Shown one piece after another: positions 1 through 6,653 of a DNA stretch of 41,925 nucleotides. Within the stretch, counting starts at the first letter, position 1, and every line of letters begins with the position of its first letter. The notes below the pieces were generated by a model. The model made no database searches. It saw nothing but the letters and a program-made list of their open reading frames with translations, and was not told where the DNA came from. Source of the DNA: a virus; the IMG/VR virus record IMGVR_UViG_3300044609_000862, positions 1 to 41,925 of that record; one strand, written 5' to 3'. The position numbers were made by a program, and so were the translations under genes.

Positions 1-48
1 CATGTTCTGAAGTTTCTGATATTGATGAGCGCTTAATTGGAATTTCAT
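1..48 (-). CDS. Partial hypothetical protein, N-terminus only
   Basis: Sixteen codons are visible before the window edge, reading MKFQLSAHQYQKLQNM. The ATG overlaps the TGA of the upstream minus-strand gene in an ATGA junction, which supports translational coupling. The N-terminus resembles the short lysine/glutamine-rich amphipathic starts of several other proteins in this window, such as the one starting at 16857. Function cannot be given from so short a piece. Confidence 0.5.
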   Translation of the reverse strand, partial: MKFQLSAHQYQKLQNM

Positions 49-1139
49 CTTAAAGAATAAAGTTTTGAAACCCTTTTTAACATATTATTAGCAGTGAATT
101 TAAACTTTCTTTCAAAGTATTCAAAAAACTTCTTTGGGTCTTTTCTAACCGCCAATGGTACGGCATCAATCTTTGAAACACTAACACCAGTTGTTATTAA
201 ATGGTTTGTAATCTTTTGTAAAATATCATTCCATTCAAAAATCCATTCATAAGCCTTCTCAACCGATGTCTGTTTAACTATCATATCTTGGATACTATTA
301 ATCTTACCAAACGAGTTAAGTAATTCTTCCGCTGAGAAATTTCTTAATTCCTCAATCTCCCCAAAAACCTGTGTACCCTTTAAAGCACCAATGAAATCTT
401 CGTAACTATCTATCTTAGTCCGTCTTAAGATTTGTGAAACCTGTGGAATACGAGCATCTTGCTCAAACTTCAAACTCACATAAATTAAATGTAAAAAATT
501 ATTCCACTCAGGTAGAAACTGATTGTTAATAGCATTAACCAAAACATTAGTAGTCTGTCCCTTACCAAATCCTACCTGACCCTTATTAACATATCTCTTA
601 TACAACTGATAAGCATGTAACAACTCATGTGATATTACCGAATCCAACTTTGGTGATAACAATTCCAAATTATCCCACGTTTCTTCATTCATTCTAATAT
701 GGAAGTCTAACGTACTAACATCAAAGACATCCCCACTCTTGAAATCCTTAGCTTCAAAACTATGTGACGCATCAATATTAAGATTACTTTTATAGACTGC
801 CGGTAAAACACTCTCTTCAAATATTTCAAACCTAATACCAATAGGATTTTTATACATCGGGAATTTTTTCCACTCCTTTTCATCAAAGCTTTGAGCTTGC
901 TTAACCATATTCCAAGACTTCTCCCCACCAATAGTTATCACACCAGAACGCATAACACTTTCACCAACGGTTTTAACATCAATCTCAACCTCGTCTAAAG
1001 GTTCGTTGGCAGACTTAAAAGAATAGAGCAATTTTTTAACAACCTCAGTGAATACCGAAGTCATCATTTCAATATCAGATGGAACACCTACCGCCTCACG
1101 GATTAGGTTTCTTATTTTCAGTTTGTTTGATACGGACAT
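45..1139 (-). CDS. HExxH metallopeptidase-like protein with capsid-targeting-like N-terminus
   Basis: This 364-residue protein has HELLH at residues 171-175, followed about 50 residues later by a helix with E226 in FEQDAR. That order matches gluzincin zinc peptidases (HExxH plus a distant Glu ligand). The HELLHAYQLYKRY segment and the spacing to the Glu match the protein at 15814-16857, so the two are paralogues. The first 18 residues end in LIRE-AVG, which fits the T4-type (I/L)xE prohead protease cleavage form. ATG at 1139 is preferred over an upstream in-frame TTG at 1148. The start overlaps the small gene ending at 1096, in another frame. Peptidase fold and motif are seen; a packaged, injected role is inference. 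Substrate unknown. Confidence 0.75.
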   Translation of the reverse strand: MSVSNKLKIRNLIREAVGVPSDIEMMTSVFTEVVKKLLYSFKSANEPLDEVEIDVKTVGESVMRSGVITIGGEKSWNMVKQAQSFDEKEWKKFPMYKNPIGIRFEIFEESVLPAVYKSNLNIDASHSFEAKDFKSGDVFDVSTLDFHIRMNEETWDNLELLSPKLDSVISHELLHAYQLYKRYVNKGQVGFGKGQTTNVLVNAINNQFLPEWNNFLHLIYVSLKFEQDARIPQVSQILRRTKIDSYEDFIGALKGTQVFGEIEELRNFSAEELLNSFGKINSIQDMIVKQTSVEKAYEWIFEWNDILQKITNHLITTGVSVSKIDAVPLAVRKDPKKFFEYFERKFKFTANNMLKRVSKLYSLR

Positions 1140-1242
1140 TTTTCTCAAATAATTCTTTATTCCTTTCGTATAAAGATAAGTCAGTAGAAAACATCAGTTT
1201 CTTAATCTGTTCCTCTGTTAAACCTTCAAATGGATTTTTCAT
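1096..1242 (-). CDS. Small hypothetical protein (48 aa)
   Basis: A 48-residue charged protein starting MKNPFEGLTEEQIKK. Its longer upstream extension would run through tRNA-Leu, so the ATG at 1242 is chosen. An AATATTTAT element lies upstream of the start, as for other genes in this part of the window. It overlaps the start of the metallopeptidase-like gene by 44 bases in a different frame, suggesting co-expression. It contains a TEEQ segment like other capsid-targeting-like N-termini. No family is recognised. Confidence 0.55.
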   Translation of the reverse strand: MKNPFEGLTEEQIKKLMFSTDLSLYERNKELFEKNVRIKQTENKKPNP

Positions 1243-1275
1243 AATACGAATATAATGATAAATATTAATAAACCC

Positions 1276-1302
1276 AAAAAACCCCCTAAATAAATTAGAG
1301 GG
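1276..1302 (-). terminator. Intrinsic terminator after tRNA-Leu
   Basis: On the minus strand, CCCTCTAA pairs with TTAGGGGG around a short AT loop and is followed by TTTTTT. It lies just 3' of tRNA-Leu(UAA) and probably ends the tRNA-Met/tRNA-Leu transcript. Confidence 0.8.
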
Positions 1303-1311
1303 TCTTTTTAG

Positions 1312-1395
1312 TAGTCGGAGTGGGACTCGAACCCACACGGGCAAATGCCCATAACATTTTAAGTGTTACGTGTAAACCAATTCCACCATCCAACC
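1312..1395 (-). tRNA. tRNA-Leu(UAA)
   Basis: The acceptor stem GGTTGGA/TCCGACT closes with two wobble pairs and discriminator A. The anticodon loop is CTTAAAA, giving UAA. A long variable arm (GGGCATTTGCCC hairpin) marks it as class II. The T-loop is GTTCGAGTC. No CCA is encoded. It sits just downstream of tRNA-Met. Confidence 0.95.
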
Positions 1396-1405
1396 AACTA
1401 AGTAG

Positions 1406-1479
1406 TGCGCCCTACAGGAATCGAACCTGTCACCCACTGATTATGAGTCAGTTGCTCTAACCGAATGAGCTAAGGGCGC
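1406..1479 (-). tRNA. tRNA-Met(CAU), elongator type or Ile2
   Basis: The acceptor GCGCCCT/AGGGCGC is perfect, the anticodon loop is CTCATAA and the discriminator is A. The D-arm is standard. The anticodon alone cannot distinguish elongator Met from lysidine-modified Ile2. It begins one base from the stop codon of the membrane protein gene. Confidence 0.93.
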
Positions 1480-1818
1480 TTACTTCCAAAACAACTGAAC
1501 CATCAGTATCATCAAACTCAATAACAAACATACACCAGTTTTAATCGTTATCGGTTCACCAAATAATGAGACAGACATAATTGTAAACATTATCGTACCA
1601 ATAACAAACCCTATCAATCTTGATGGCCACAACTGACCGTCAAAATGTTGAACCATCAAACCAACTGATGTCATAAACAATATTGAAATTGGGATACCCA
1701 TCAACACGACCAACCACTGGTGGTTTCTCATACACTCAAACTTCCATCTACCCTGTAGTTGTAAGAAAGTTAGTACTTGAGCGAGTGACCCCACTAATAT
1801 TGCCAGTAATAATTTCAT
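1480..1818 (-). CDS. Small multi-spanning membrane protein, DMT/SMR-like
   Basis: A 112-residue hydrophobic protein with four predicted membrane segments (about residues 1-20, 33-55, 62-85 and 90-110). The segment with FDGQLWPSRLIGF between helices 2 and 3, and a conserved GEP before helix 4, recall small drug/metabolite-transporter-like proteins of phages and Bacteroidota. ATG at 1818 is preferred over the in-frame TTG two codons upstream. The stop abuts tRNA-Met. The substrate, and even transport activity, cannot be inferred from sequence alone. Confidence 0.6.
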   Translation of the reverse strand: MKLLLAILVGSLAQVLTFLQLQGRWKFECMRNHQWLVVLMGIPISILFMTSVGLMVQHFDGQLWPSRLIGFVIGTIMFTIMSVSLFGEPITIKTGVCLLLSLMILMVQLFWK

Positions 1819-1853
1819 TAACAAATATAAGGTGAAACTTTTAGATAATCAAA

Positions 1854-2408
1854 TTATCTTGGTTGTCTAAAGGAAAGATTATACTCATCTAAATCAACGG
1901 AACCTCTAAGTTCATTTTCTAACTCAATCTTAAAATCTTTCCAATCGGCAAATTGTTCCTTTGTTAAATTAGTAAATGTAATTGTTATTTCAGGATTGGT
2001 ACTTCTATCCCAACTTAATTCTGTATTGGGATAGTTTGTTCTCTTAATTGCTTCTTCAATTTTATCATTGATATCTGATATGTAATCATAATTAATGAAT
2101 TCATCAAAAACTTTATAATATTCTTTTGGTAATCCTGTTGAATTAAAAAACTCAGTAAACACACCTTCAAACTTTTTTGACCAATCATATGTAAACAACG
2201 GAATTCCAGTTAATTTTTTTCTTGAGGGTCTAAAAAACTTGGTGTATTCTTCATCATATTGTCCACTGTTTTTATCAGTCTTGGCAACATCAGTATAAAC
2301 CTTCAATGCTCGTCTATTATCAAAATCAACAAACTCATATTTAACATCCTTTGGGATGTTCAGTTTGGTTTTTAAAAAACTACTCAATATTTGTTCTTTC
2401 TTTGTCAT
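1854..2408 (-). CDS. Hypothetical protein (184 aa)
   Basis: A soluble, lysine-rich 184-residue protein starting MTKKEQILSSFLKTKLNIPK. No catalytic motif or family is recognised. The start at 2408 is chosen because residues further upstream come from the AT-rich leader. A TATTTATAA element lies a short distance upstream on the sense strand, the motif shared by putative virion genes here. It follows the intrinsic terminator of the Arg/Gln-rich protein gene, so it is probably a separate transcription unit. Confidence 0.6.
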   Translation of the reverse strand: MTKKEQILSSFLKTKLNIPKDVKYEFVDFDNRRALKVYTDVAKTDKNSGQYDEEYTKFFRPSRKKLTGIPLFTYDWSKKFEGVFTEFFNSTGLPKEYYKVFDEFINYDYISDINDKIEEAIKRTNYPNTELSWDRSTNPEITITFTNLTKEQFADWKDFKIELENELRGSVDLDEYNLSFRQPR

Positions 2409-2432
2409 ATAATTTATAAATACAAATATAAA

Positions 2433-2461
2433 CAAAAAACCCCACTCTTTTGGAATGGGGT
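2433..2461 (-). terminator. Intrinsic terminator
   Basis: On the minus strand, ACCCCATTC pairs with AGTGGGGT and is followed by TTTTTT. It ends the gene at 2482-3117. The core is identical to the terminator at 4468-4496. Confidence 0.85.
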
Positions 2462-2481
2462 ATAATAATTTTTGTTAAAAA

Positions 2482-3117
2482 TTATGGTGTTGGAACTGCC
2501 AATTGTTTTTCAAGTTCAGCAATAGCCGTGTTATACTGTTGAAGATATGGTTTGAATGCTTCAGTTTTACCATATAATCTAATATTATTTTTCCACTCAG
2601 CTAGTTGTTTCTCCATTTCCTTTCTATTTCTCGCATCAACTCTTAGTTCTTTTCTAGCGGCTCTTTCAGCTTGTCTTTGAGTTCTTGCAAGTTCTCTTTG
2701 AGCCTGTCTTTCGTCTTGATTCGCCTGTCTTTCAGCTTGGTTTTCAGCTCTGTTAGCTTGTCTTGCATCTTGATTAGCTTGTCTATCTGCTTGTCTTACG
2801 TCTTGATTTACTTGTCTTTCAGCTTGATTAGCCTGTCTTTCATCTTGTCTAGCATCTTGTCTATCTTGTCTTAGACCTTGTCTAGCATCCTGAGCAGCTT
2901 GTCTTTCCGCTTGTCTAACATCACGAGCCCCCTGGTTTAAACCTTGAATCTGTTGTCTAGCATCTTGTCTAATGTCTTTTTTAATTTGACGAGCAGATGG
3001 TAGTTCAGTAGATGGTAATTGAGGTGGAACTTGTTCAGAAATAACAACACCTTTTTTATAATTTAAAAGATATTGTATTTGTAATAACTCTTCAGATAAT
3101 AATTCTTTATTTTTCAT
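2482..3117 (-). CDS. Arg/Gln-rich repetitive helical protein
   Basis: A 211-residue protein with a long central run (about residues 45-165) made of RQA/RQD units such as RQANQDERQ, strongly basic and likely one long helix or coiled coil. The N-terminus MKNKELLSEELLQIQ contains LSE, and a second ISEQ follows near residue 27. Both fit (I/L)xE cleavage sites of capsid-targeting propeptides. A TATATTTATAA element lies upstream (3133-3143). A highly basic, propeptide-bearing protein would suit a DNA-binding internal head protein, but this is inference. No homologous family is recognised. Confidence 0.65.
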   Translation of the reverse strand: MKNKELLSEELLQIQYLLNYKKGVVISEQVPPQLPSTELPSARQIKKDIRQDARQQIQGLNQGARDVRQAERQAAQDARQGLRQDRQDARQDERQANQAERQVNQDVRQADRQANQDARQANRAENQAERQANQDERQAQRELARTQRQAERAARKELRVDARNRKEMEKQLAEWKNNIRLYGKTEAFKPYLQQYNTAIAELEKQLAVPTP

Positions 3118-3132
3118 AATTTTTAATTTTAT

Positions 3133-3143
3133 TTATAAATATA
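3133..3143 (-). promoter_or_regulatory. TATATTTATAA motif, candidate late promoter
   Basis: The sense strand reads TATATTTATAA 16 bases before the ATG at 3117. The same motif, in the same orientation relative to the gene, occurs before many putative virion and lysis genes here. Confidence 0.5.
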
Positions 3144-3152
3144 TGATAAAAT

Positions 3153-3180
3153 AAAAAAACCCATCCATAAGGACAGGTTT
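3153..3180 (-). terminator. Intrinsic terminator
   Basis: On the minus strand AACCTGTCC pairs with GGATGGGTT around TTAT, followed by a T run. It ends the DoxX-like gene. Confidence 0.75.
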
Positions 3181-3198
3181 TGATAATTTTTTTTAAGA

Positions 3199-3552
3199 TT
3201 ACTTGGTATAAGTTCTTAAACAATGAGCAGTCCAAGCCGCAATCCCCAAAAAGATTGGTACTAACATACCAGCTCCACCCATAAGGGCTAAGTGAAGAGC
3301 AACAGCTCCTGACATTACTGAAGACAAGATAACTGCTCCGTAGATTGATGTTCTTGGAATACAAAGAGCCACAACACCGGCAACTTCCATCACACCAACA
3401 AGTGCCATGTAAGGTAGTAAGTTCATTGTGGTGAAGTTTGTTGTCATTTCCTCTGAACCGGCGATTTTTGACAATCCACCCATTCCAAGCATAAAGGTAA
3501 CAATTGCGGTTAACAACCATCCCAAATTTTTAAGTGTAAGATATTTTTTCAT
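3199..3552 (-). CDS. DoxX-like four-helix membrane protein
   Basis: A 117-residue membrane protein starting MKKYLTLKNLGWLLTAIVT, with four predicted transmembrane helices and small-residue-rich helices (LGMGGLSKIAG, VMEVAGVVAL). This is the layout of DoxX/DoxX-like proteins, which are often linked to redox or membrane stress. ATG at 3552 is chosen. Upstream a TTG-N20-TATACTTG arrangement resembles the Bacteroidota host promoter, unlike the flanking virion-type genes. Family-level call only; role in infection unknown. Confidence 0.6.
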   Translation of the reverse strand: MKKYLTLKNLGWLLTAIVTFMLGMGGLSKIAGSEEMTTNFTTMNLLPYMALVGVMEVAGVVALCIPRTSIYGAVILSSVMSGAVALHLALMGGAGMLVPIFLGIAAWTAHCLRTYTK

Positions 3553-3596
3553 ATTCCAAGTATAGAACATTAACTTTGGATTGTCAATTGTAAGAT

Positions 3597-4445
3597 TTAG
3601 ACGAAATTACCATAGTCGTCATTTTTATTATTTTTCGCTAATAAATTAACATCATTTAAAAATTCATGTAAATAATTTTTATTACTCACAAAAAACTTAA
3701 ATAATAAAACGTTCAAATTTGGGAATTTTTTTTTATCTTCATCACTTAAACTAAAAAACTTCTTTCCGAATTTTTCTCTATCATCCGAAACACTAAATTT
3801 AACAGATTTTTGTAATCCATTTAATTTATTAACAATCATAGTATCAGTAATTTCTTGATTTGGTTGTAAATTTAAAAAAGTTCTAGACCCGTAAATATAT
3901 GCAACCGTTTCATTCCTATTAGATATTATATATTTATCTACATCTGAAAACTCAGGTCTTATATTTTGTATTTTATCAGTAACACTTGCATTACCAATCC
4001 ACCCAATTTCTTTTTCTAAACAATGAACCATTTCATGAACAATAAAACTTTTTAAAACCTCTTTATTATTTTTAATAGAATTACAATTAACGTTTTGTTT
4101 ATTTAAAAAAATTGTTTCAGGTTTACTATGGTCATACCACCCTATAGTATTTTTACTTACGTCATTAGACACGGAAATGGTGTATTTAATTTTTGGGATT
4201 TTACCTAACCAATTTTTTATTTTACTATCATTATTGTTAGAATTTATGTTAGGTTGACCTATACCAATTTTTTTTCTAAATTGCTCGGAACTTATCCAAT
4301 TAGTTAACCAAGTTTTAGATTCTTTAAATATATTATCCAATTCAGTTCGACATTGACTTAAATCATTTTTGTTAGATTCTTCAATAATAACTATTTTAAC
4401 AATTCTAACTAAATCCGATTCTGTTAATCTGATAACTTTTTTCAT
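3597..4445 (-). CDS. HExxH metallopeptidase-like protein with capsid-targeting-like N-terminus
   Basis: A 282-residue protein with VHEMVHCLEKE (H137-H141) and a downstream helix NETVAYIYG whose E179 could be the third zinc ligand, a gluzincin-like layout. The N-terminus MKKVIRLTESDLVRIVKIVI is amphipathic and contains LTE, followed by IEE at 21-23. That is the pattern of (I/L)xE prohead protease sites. A CTATAAATATA element at 4449-4459 (TATATTTATAG in sense) lies just upstream. It differs from the other two HExxH proteins outside the motif, so it is a distant relative or a separate acquisition. Substrate unknown. Confidence 0.7.
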   Translation of the reverse strand: MKKVIRLTESDLVRIVKIVIIEESNKNDLSQCRTELDNIFKESKTWLTNWISSEQFRKKIGIGQPNINSNNNDSKIKNWLGKIPKIKYTISVSNDVSKNTIGWYDHSKPETIFLNKQNVNCNSIKNNKEVLKSFIVHEMVHCLEKEIGWIGNASVTDKIQNIRPEFSDVDKYIISNRNETVAYIYGSRTFLNLQPNQEITDTMIVNKLNGLQKSVKFSVSDDREKFGKKFFSLSDEDKKKFPNLNVLLFKFFVSNKNYLHEFLNDVNLLAKNNKNDDYGNFV

Positions 4446-4448
4446 ATA

Positions 4449-4459
4449 CTATAAATATA
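4449..4459 (-). promoter_or_regulatory. TATATTTATAG motif, candidate late promoter
   Basis: The sense-strand motif ends 4 bases before the ATG at 4445. If it is a -10 element the transcript would be leaderless or nearly so. It could instead be a translation signal. Confidence 0.45.
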
Positions 4460-4467
4460 ATATAAAT

Positions 4468-4496
4468 AAAAAACCCCACTCTTTTGGAATGGGGTT
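4468..4496 (-). terminator. Intrinsic terminator, duplicate of 2433-2461
   Basis: The minus strand carries ACCCCATTC/AGTGGGGT followed by TTTTT. The 28-base core matches the terminator at 2433-2461 exactly. It ends the unit containing the 24-codon ORF at 4509-4583. Confidence 0.85.
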
Positions 4497-4508
4497 TAAG
4501 ATTGTCGG

Positions 4509-4583
4509 TTATAATTCACACCAACCAAGACATACCTTACCAAAGGTAATCTTTTGAACTAATTTGCAAATATGTTTCTTCAT
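4509..4583 (-). CDS. Cys-rich microprotein (24 aa)
   Basis: ATG at 4583 opens a 24-codon frame reading MKKHICKLVQKITFGKVCLG followed by WCEL. It has three cysteines, a basic first half and its own intrinsic terminator 12 bases after the stop. An AATATTTATAA element sits directly upstream. The promoter-like motif, start, stop and terminator together support a real small gene. Function unknown; it could bind metal or a membrane. Confidence 0.45.
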   Translation of the reverse strand: MKKHICKLVQKITFGKVCLGWCEL

Positions 4584-4604
4584 ACTTTATAAATATTATA
4601 TTAA

Positions 4605-4633
4605 TAAAAAAACCCCACCTTGTGAGTGGGGTT
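4605..4633 (-). terminator. Intrinsic terminator after tRNA-Tyr
   Basis: The minus strand carries AACCCCAC/GTGGGGTT followed by a T run, about 60 bases downstream of tRNA-Tyr. The intervening piece holds a GGGC-containing hairpin. Confidence 0.8.
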
Positions 4634-4693
4634 TAACAAACTCGGGCCCAGCGAGCCAATATTTCAGGAAGCGCCCTTTTTAAAGTTGGTTTG

Positions 4694-4776
4694 TGGGAGT
4701 AGAAGGACTCGAACCTACGAAACCAAAATGGTGAAACATTTACAGTGTTTTGCAATTGCCTCTATGCGATACTCCC
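4694..4776 (-). tRNA. tRNA-Tyr(GUA)
   Basis: The acceptor GGGAGTA/TACTCCC is perfect. The anticodon loop CTGTAAA lies on an AAACA/TGTTT stem, giving GUA. The long variable arm is normal for bacterial tRNA-Tyr. A host-type promoter lies 13 bases upstream. Confidence 0.95.
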
Positions 4777-4789
4777 CTTAATTCTTTTA

Positions 4790-4820
4790 CAAAGATACTA
4801 TAAATATTTAAAAAAACAAG
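4790..4820 (-). promoter_or_regulatory. Bacteroidota-type promoter for tRNA-Tyr
   Basis: The minus strand reads CTTG-N19-TATCTTTG, matching the Bacteroidota -33 TTTG and -7 TAnnTTTG form with one -33 change. The expected start of transcription is a few bases before the tRNA. Confidence 0.65.
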
Positions 4821-4860
4821 AAAAAAATGATTAGGACAACTAACTTTTGATAAGAGTTCG

Positions 4861-4871
4861 TATATTTATAA
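4861..4871 (+). promoter_or_regulatory. TATATTTATAA motif before the endonuclease gene
   Basis: TATATTTATAA ends 12 bases before the ATG at 4884, in the same orientation as the gene. This shows the motif is also used on the plus strand. Confidence 0.45.
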
Positions 4872-4883
4872 TAAAAGAGTGTT

Positions 4884-5813
4884 ATGGAATGTAAAATTTG
4901 TGGCAAAGAAATTAAAGGTAATGGGGGGTTGGTATCTCATCAAATAAAATGTTCGTATGTTGAATCAGTTAAAGATGAGGTATTTGAATCATATACTAAA
5001 GATTTTTTATCAATAACTAAAATTAGAAAAAAATATAAATTACAAGACACTGACATTTACATAATTTTAGGGAATTCTTTGAGGGGTAAATCGGATTCAG
5101 GGAAACTTGCTCATAAAAAATATCCCGATTCATTTAAACATTCTGATGAGACAAAACAAAAAATTAGAGAAATCAGGATTAAGTTTATGAAAGAAAATCC
5201 AGAACAAACTGCTTGGAGGACCAAGAATCTATCATACCCTGAAAAACTATTTTTGGAGAAGATATATGAATTAGGTTTAGATAAAAAATATTCAATAGTT
5301 AGAGAATATTCCGTATTCCCTTACTTTATTGATTTTGCATTTGTTAATGAAAAGATTGCAATTGAGATTGATGGTTCACAACATTTACTACCTGAAAGAA
5401 AAGAAAGGGACGATAAAAAAGATGTATTATTAAAGGAAGATGGTTGGTTTATTTTACGTGTTAGTGAAAACGAAGTTAAAACAAATATTAATTTGGTCTT
5501 TAACACAATAATCACAATAATTAATGATAGACCAAAAATACAATCTATGAAACTTGGTGTTGTTAAGTTTCCAAAGAAAAAACAAATAAAGGAAAGAGAA
5601 TCTTGTGGTTTAACAAAGGGTGAAATTGAAAGGTCAATTAAACAAAGAAGAGTTACTCGTCCTCCATATCAAGAATTAATTGATTTAATTAAAACTAATG
5701 GATATAGCAAAACAGGAAAAATGTTTGGTGTTTCAGACAACTCAATCCGAAAGTGGATTAAATCCTATGAAAAAATTTGTAGCCCGACGGAGAATCGAAC
5801 TCCGATTGTATGA
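4884..5813 (+). CDS. Freestanding homing endonuclease, Vsr/DUF559-like PD-(D/E)xK nuclease
   Basis: A 309-residue protein with four parts. Residues 3-23 form a C2H2-like finger (CKICGK...HQIKC). Residues 86-107 form a NUMOD3-like segment (HSDETKQKIRE...). Residues 116-205 are a nuclease core with D150, E161, D163 and H167 in FIDFAF...IEIDGSQH, the DUF559/very-short-patch-repair arrangement. Residues 263-298 are a helix-turn-helix. This domain mix is typical of freestanding phage homing endonucleases. It is on the plus strand amid minus-strand genes, flanked by tRNA genes. Its last residues (SPTENRTPIV) are translated from antisense tRNA-Glu, so its 3' end overlaps that tRNA by 34 bases. Confidence 0.8.
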   Translation: MECKICGKEIKGNGGLVSHQIKCSYVESVKDEVFESYTKDFLSITKIRKKYKLQDTDIYIILGNSLRGKSDSGKLAHKKYPDSFKHSDETKQKIREIRIKFMKENPEQTAWRTKNLSYPEKLFLEKIYELGLDKKYSIVREYSVFPYFIDFAFVNEKIAIEIDGSQHLLPERKERDDKKDVLLKEDGWFILRVSENEVKTNINLVFNTIITIINDRPKIQSMKLGVVKFPKKKQIKERESCGLTKGEIERSIKQRRVTRPPYQELIDLIKTNGYSKTGKMFGVSDNSIRKWIKSYEKICSPTENRTPIV

Positions 5814-5851
5814 ATGAAAATCATATTTCCTAGCCATTAGAAGACCGGGCC
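5780..5851 (-). tRNA. tRNA-Glu(UUC)
   Basis: The acceptor is GGCCCGG/TCGGGCT with discriminator A. The anticodon loop TTTTCAT gives UUC. The T-arm is CGGAG/CTCCG with TTCGATT. The 3' end of the opposing endonuclease gene lies within it. Confidence 0.95.
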
Positions 5852-5855
5852 AAAT

Positions 5856-5897
5856 AAAAAAAGATAGCTTATAATGTCCACATTATACCATTATAAG
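5856..5897 (-). terminator. Intrinsic terminator between tRNA-Met and tRNA-Glu
   Basis: A perfect 9-bp stem CTTATAATG/CATTATAAG is followed on the minus strand by TATCTTTTTTT. The 74 bases between it and tRNA-Met hold further hairpin potential (GTTGC/GCAAC) but no gene. Confidence 0.75.
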
Positions 5898-5971
5898 AAG
5901 TAACGACCAGTTAAGTTGTGATTCTTACTTTACGTTGCCTGCAACAGGTGTAACTTACTTCTATCCTTTAG

Positions 5972-6046
5972 AAGCAGGAGCAAGATTCGAACTTGCGACC
6001 TTGACCTTATGAGAGTCACGAGATAGACCATCTTCTCCATCCTGCT
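5972..6046 (-). tRNA. tRNA-Met(CAU), second copy; initiator, elongator or Ile2 unresolved
   Basis: The acceptor AGCAGGA/TCCTGCT is perfect. The anticodon loop CTCATAA sits on TGACT/GGTCA. The GGAGAAGATGGTCTATCTC D-arm resembles initiator tRNAs, but the three G-C pairs expected at the base of an initiator anticodon stem are absent. The discriminator is U, which is unusual. Identity beyond the CAU anticodon is uncertain. Confidence 0.85.
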
Positions 6047-6091
6047 TTATAATATTTCAATTTAACATTCAGTCGTTCCTGAATTGTTTGA

Positions 6092-6123
6092 CAAATGTAA
6101 GTAATAAATACTCTCGTGTCAAG
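6092..6123 (-). promoter_or_regulatory. Bacteroidota-type promoter for tRNA-Met
   Basis: The minus strand reads CTTG-N20-TACATTTG, about 45 bases upstream of tRNA-Met. Confidence 0.6.
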
Positions 6124-6130
6124 AAAAATC

Positions 6131-6613
6131 TTAGTTAACTTTAAATGCTGAAACAATAACTCTTTTTTTCATTTTAGCATCTTCTTCATTTCCAACAACC
6201 TCACCGTTGATGATTGAGAAGGCGTGACCACTAACAACCACAAGATATCTACCTACAGGATACTTCTTGATAAAGGTTCCTGTTGTCATTTTTCTTTTAA
6301 CAACCTCACCTTTTACTTTAACGTCGTAAGCCATACGTCCGTTTTGGTCACCCATACTTTCAAATGACTTTAGATTGATGTCTTGCCCATCATTTTCCAT
6401 ACGTCTCATTCCTCCAACAAAGAACTTTGTCCCCTTACGGTTAACACGACCAAACTTCGTTCTAAGAAATTCGTGAGCTCTATCATAATGCATTTGAAAT
6501 GCTGATGATATAGCGTTCACCGCACAATCATTAGTTTCATTCTTAGCGATTACAGAATCACTATAACCAATAATTGCATCTTTTTTAGGTATGTACTTTA
6601 TTTCGTTATTCAT
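6131..6613 (-). CDS. Papain-like cysteine peptidase-fold protein
   Basis: A 160-residue protein with a Cys/His pattern of small papain-like enzymes: NDCAVNAISSAF with C30 at the start of a helix, later GRYLVVVSGHAFSII (His) and GEVVGN (a possible Asn/Asp). The TGTFIKKYPVGRYLVV lead-in to the histidine strand is typical of these phage proteins. It has its own host-type promoter (6618-6649) and is next to the ClpP-like protease gene, so the two may be expressed in the same infection phase. Peptidase activity is inferred from the motif; the substrate is unknown. Confidence 0.6.
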   Translation of the reverse strand: MNNEIKYIPKKDAIIGYSDSVIAKNETNDCAVNAISSAFQMHYDRAHEFLRTKFGRVNRKGTKFFVGGMRRMENDGQDINLKSFESMGDQNGRMAYDVKVKGEVVKRKMTTGTFIKKYPVGRYLVVVSGHAFSIINGEVVGNEEDAKMKKRVIVSAFKVN

Positions 6614-6617
6614 ATCA

Positions 6618-6649
6618 CAAATATACGAAGAAATAGTTTACCCCACAAA
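6618..6649 (-). promoter_or_regulatory. Bacteroidota-type promoter
   Basis: TTTG-N20-TATATTTG on the minus strand, an exact match to the Bacteroidota consensus, lies just upstream of the ATG at 6613. Confidence 0.75.
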
Positions 6650-6653
6650 TTTT

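Noticed and set aside
2671-2874. Plus-strand Ser/Leu-rich frame, and a possible CRISPR-like repeat
   Set aside because: Both come from the near-regular codons of the Arg/Gln repeat on the minus strand. Units are short, imperfect and in frame, without spacers, so this is not a CRISPR array.
3107-3520. A 137-codon minus-strand frame overlapping the DoxX-like gene
   Set aside because: Composition is Cys/Trp/Arg-rich and atypical. The other frame encodes a clear membrane protein with its own terminator.
5972-6046. Firm call as initiator tRNA-fMet
   Set aside because: The D-arm looks initiator-like, but the three G-C pairs in the anticodon stem and the expected end mismatch are missing.
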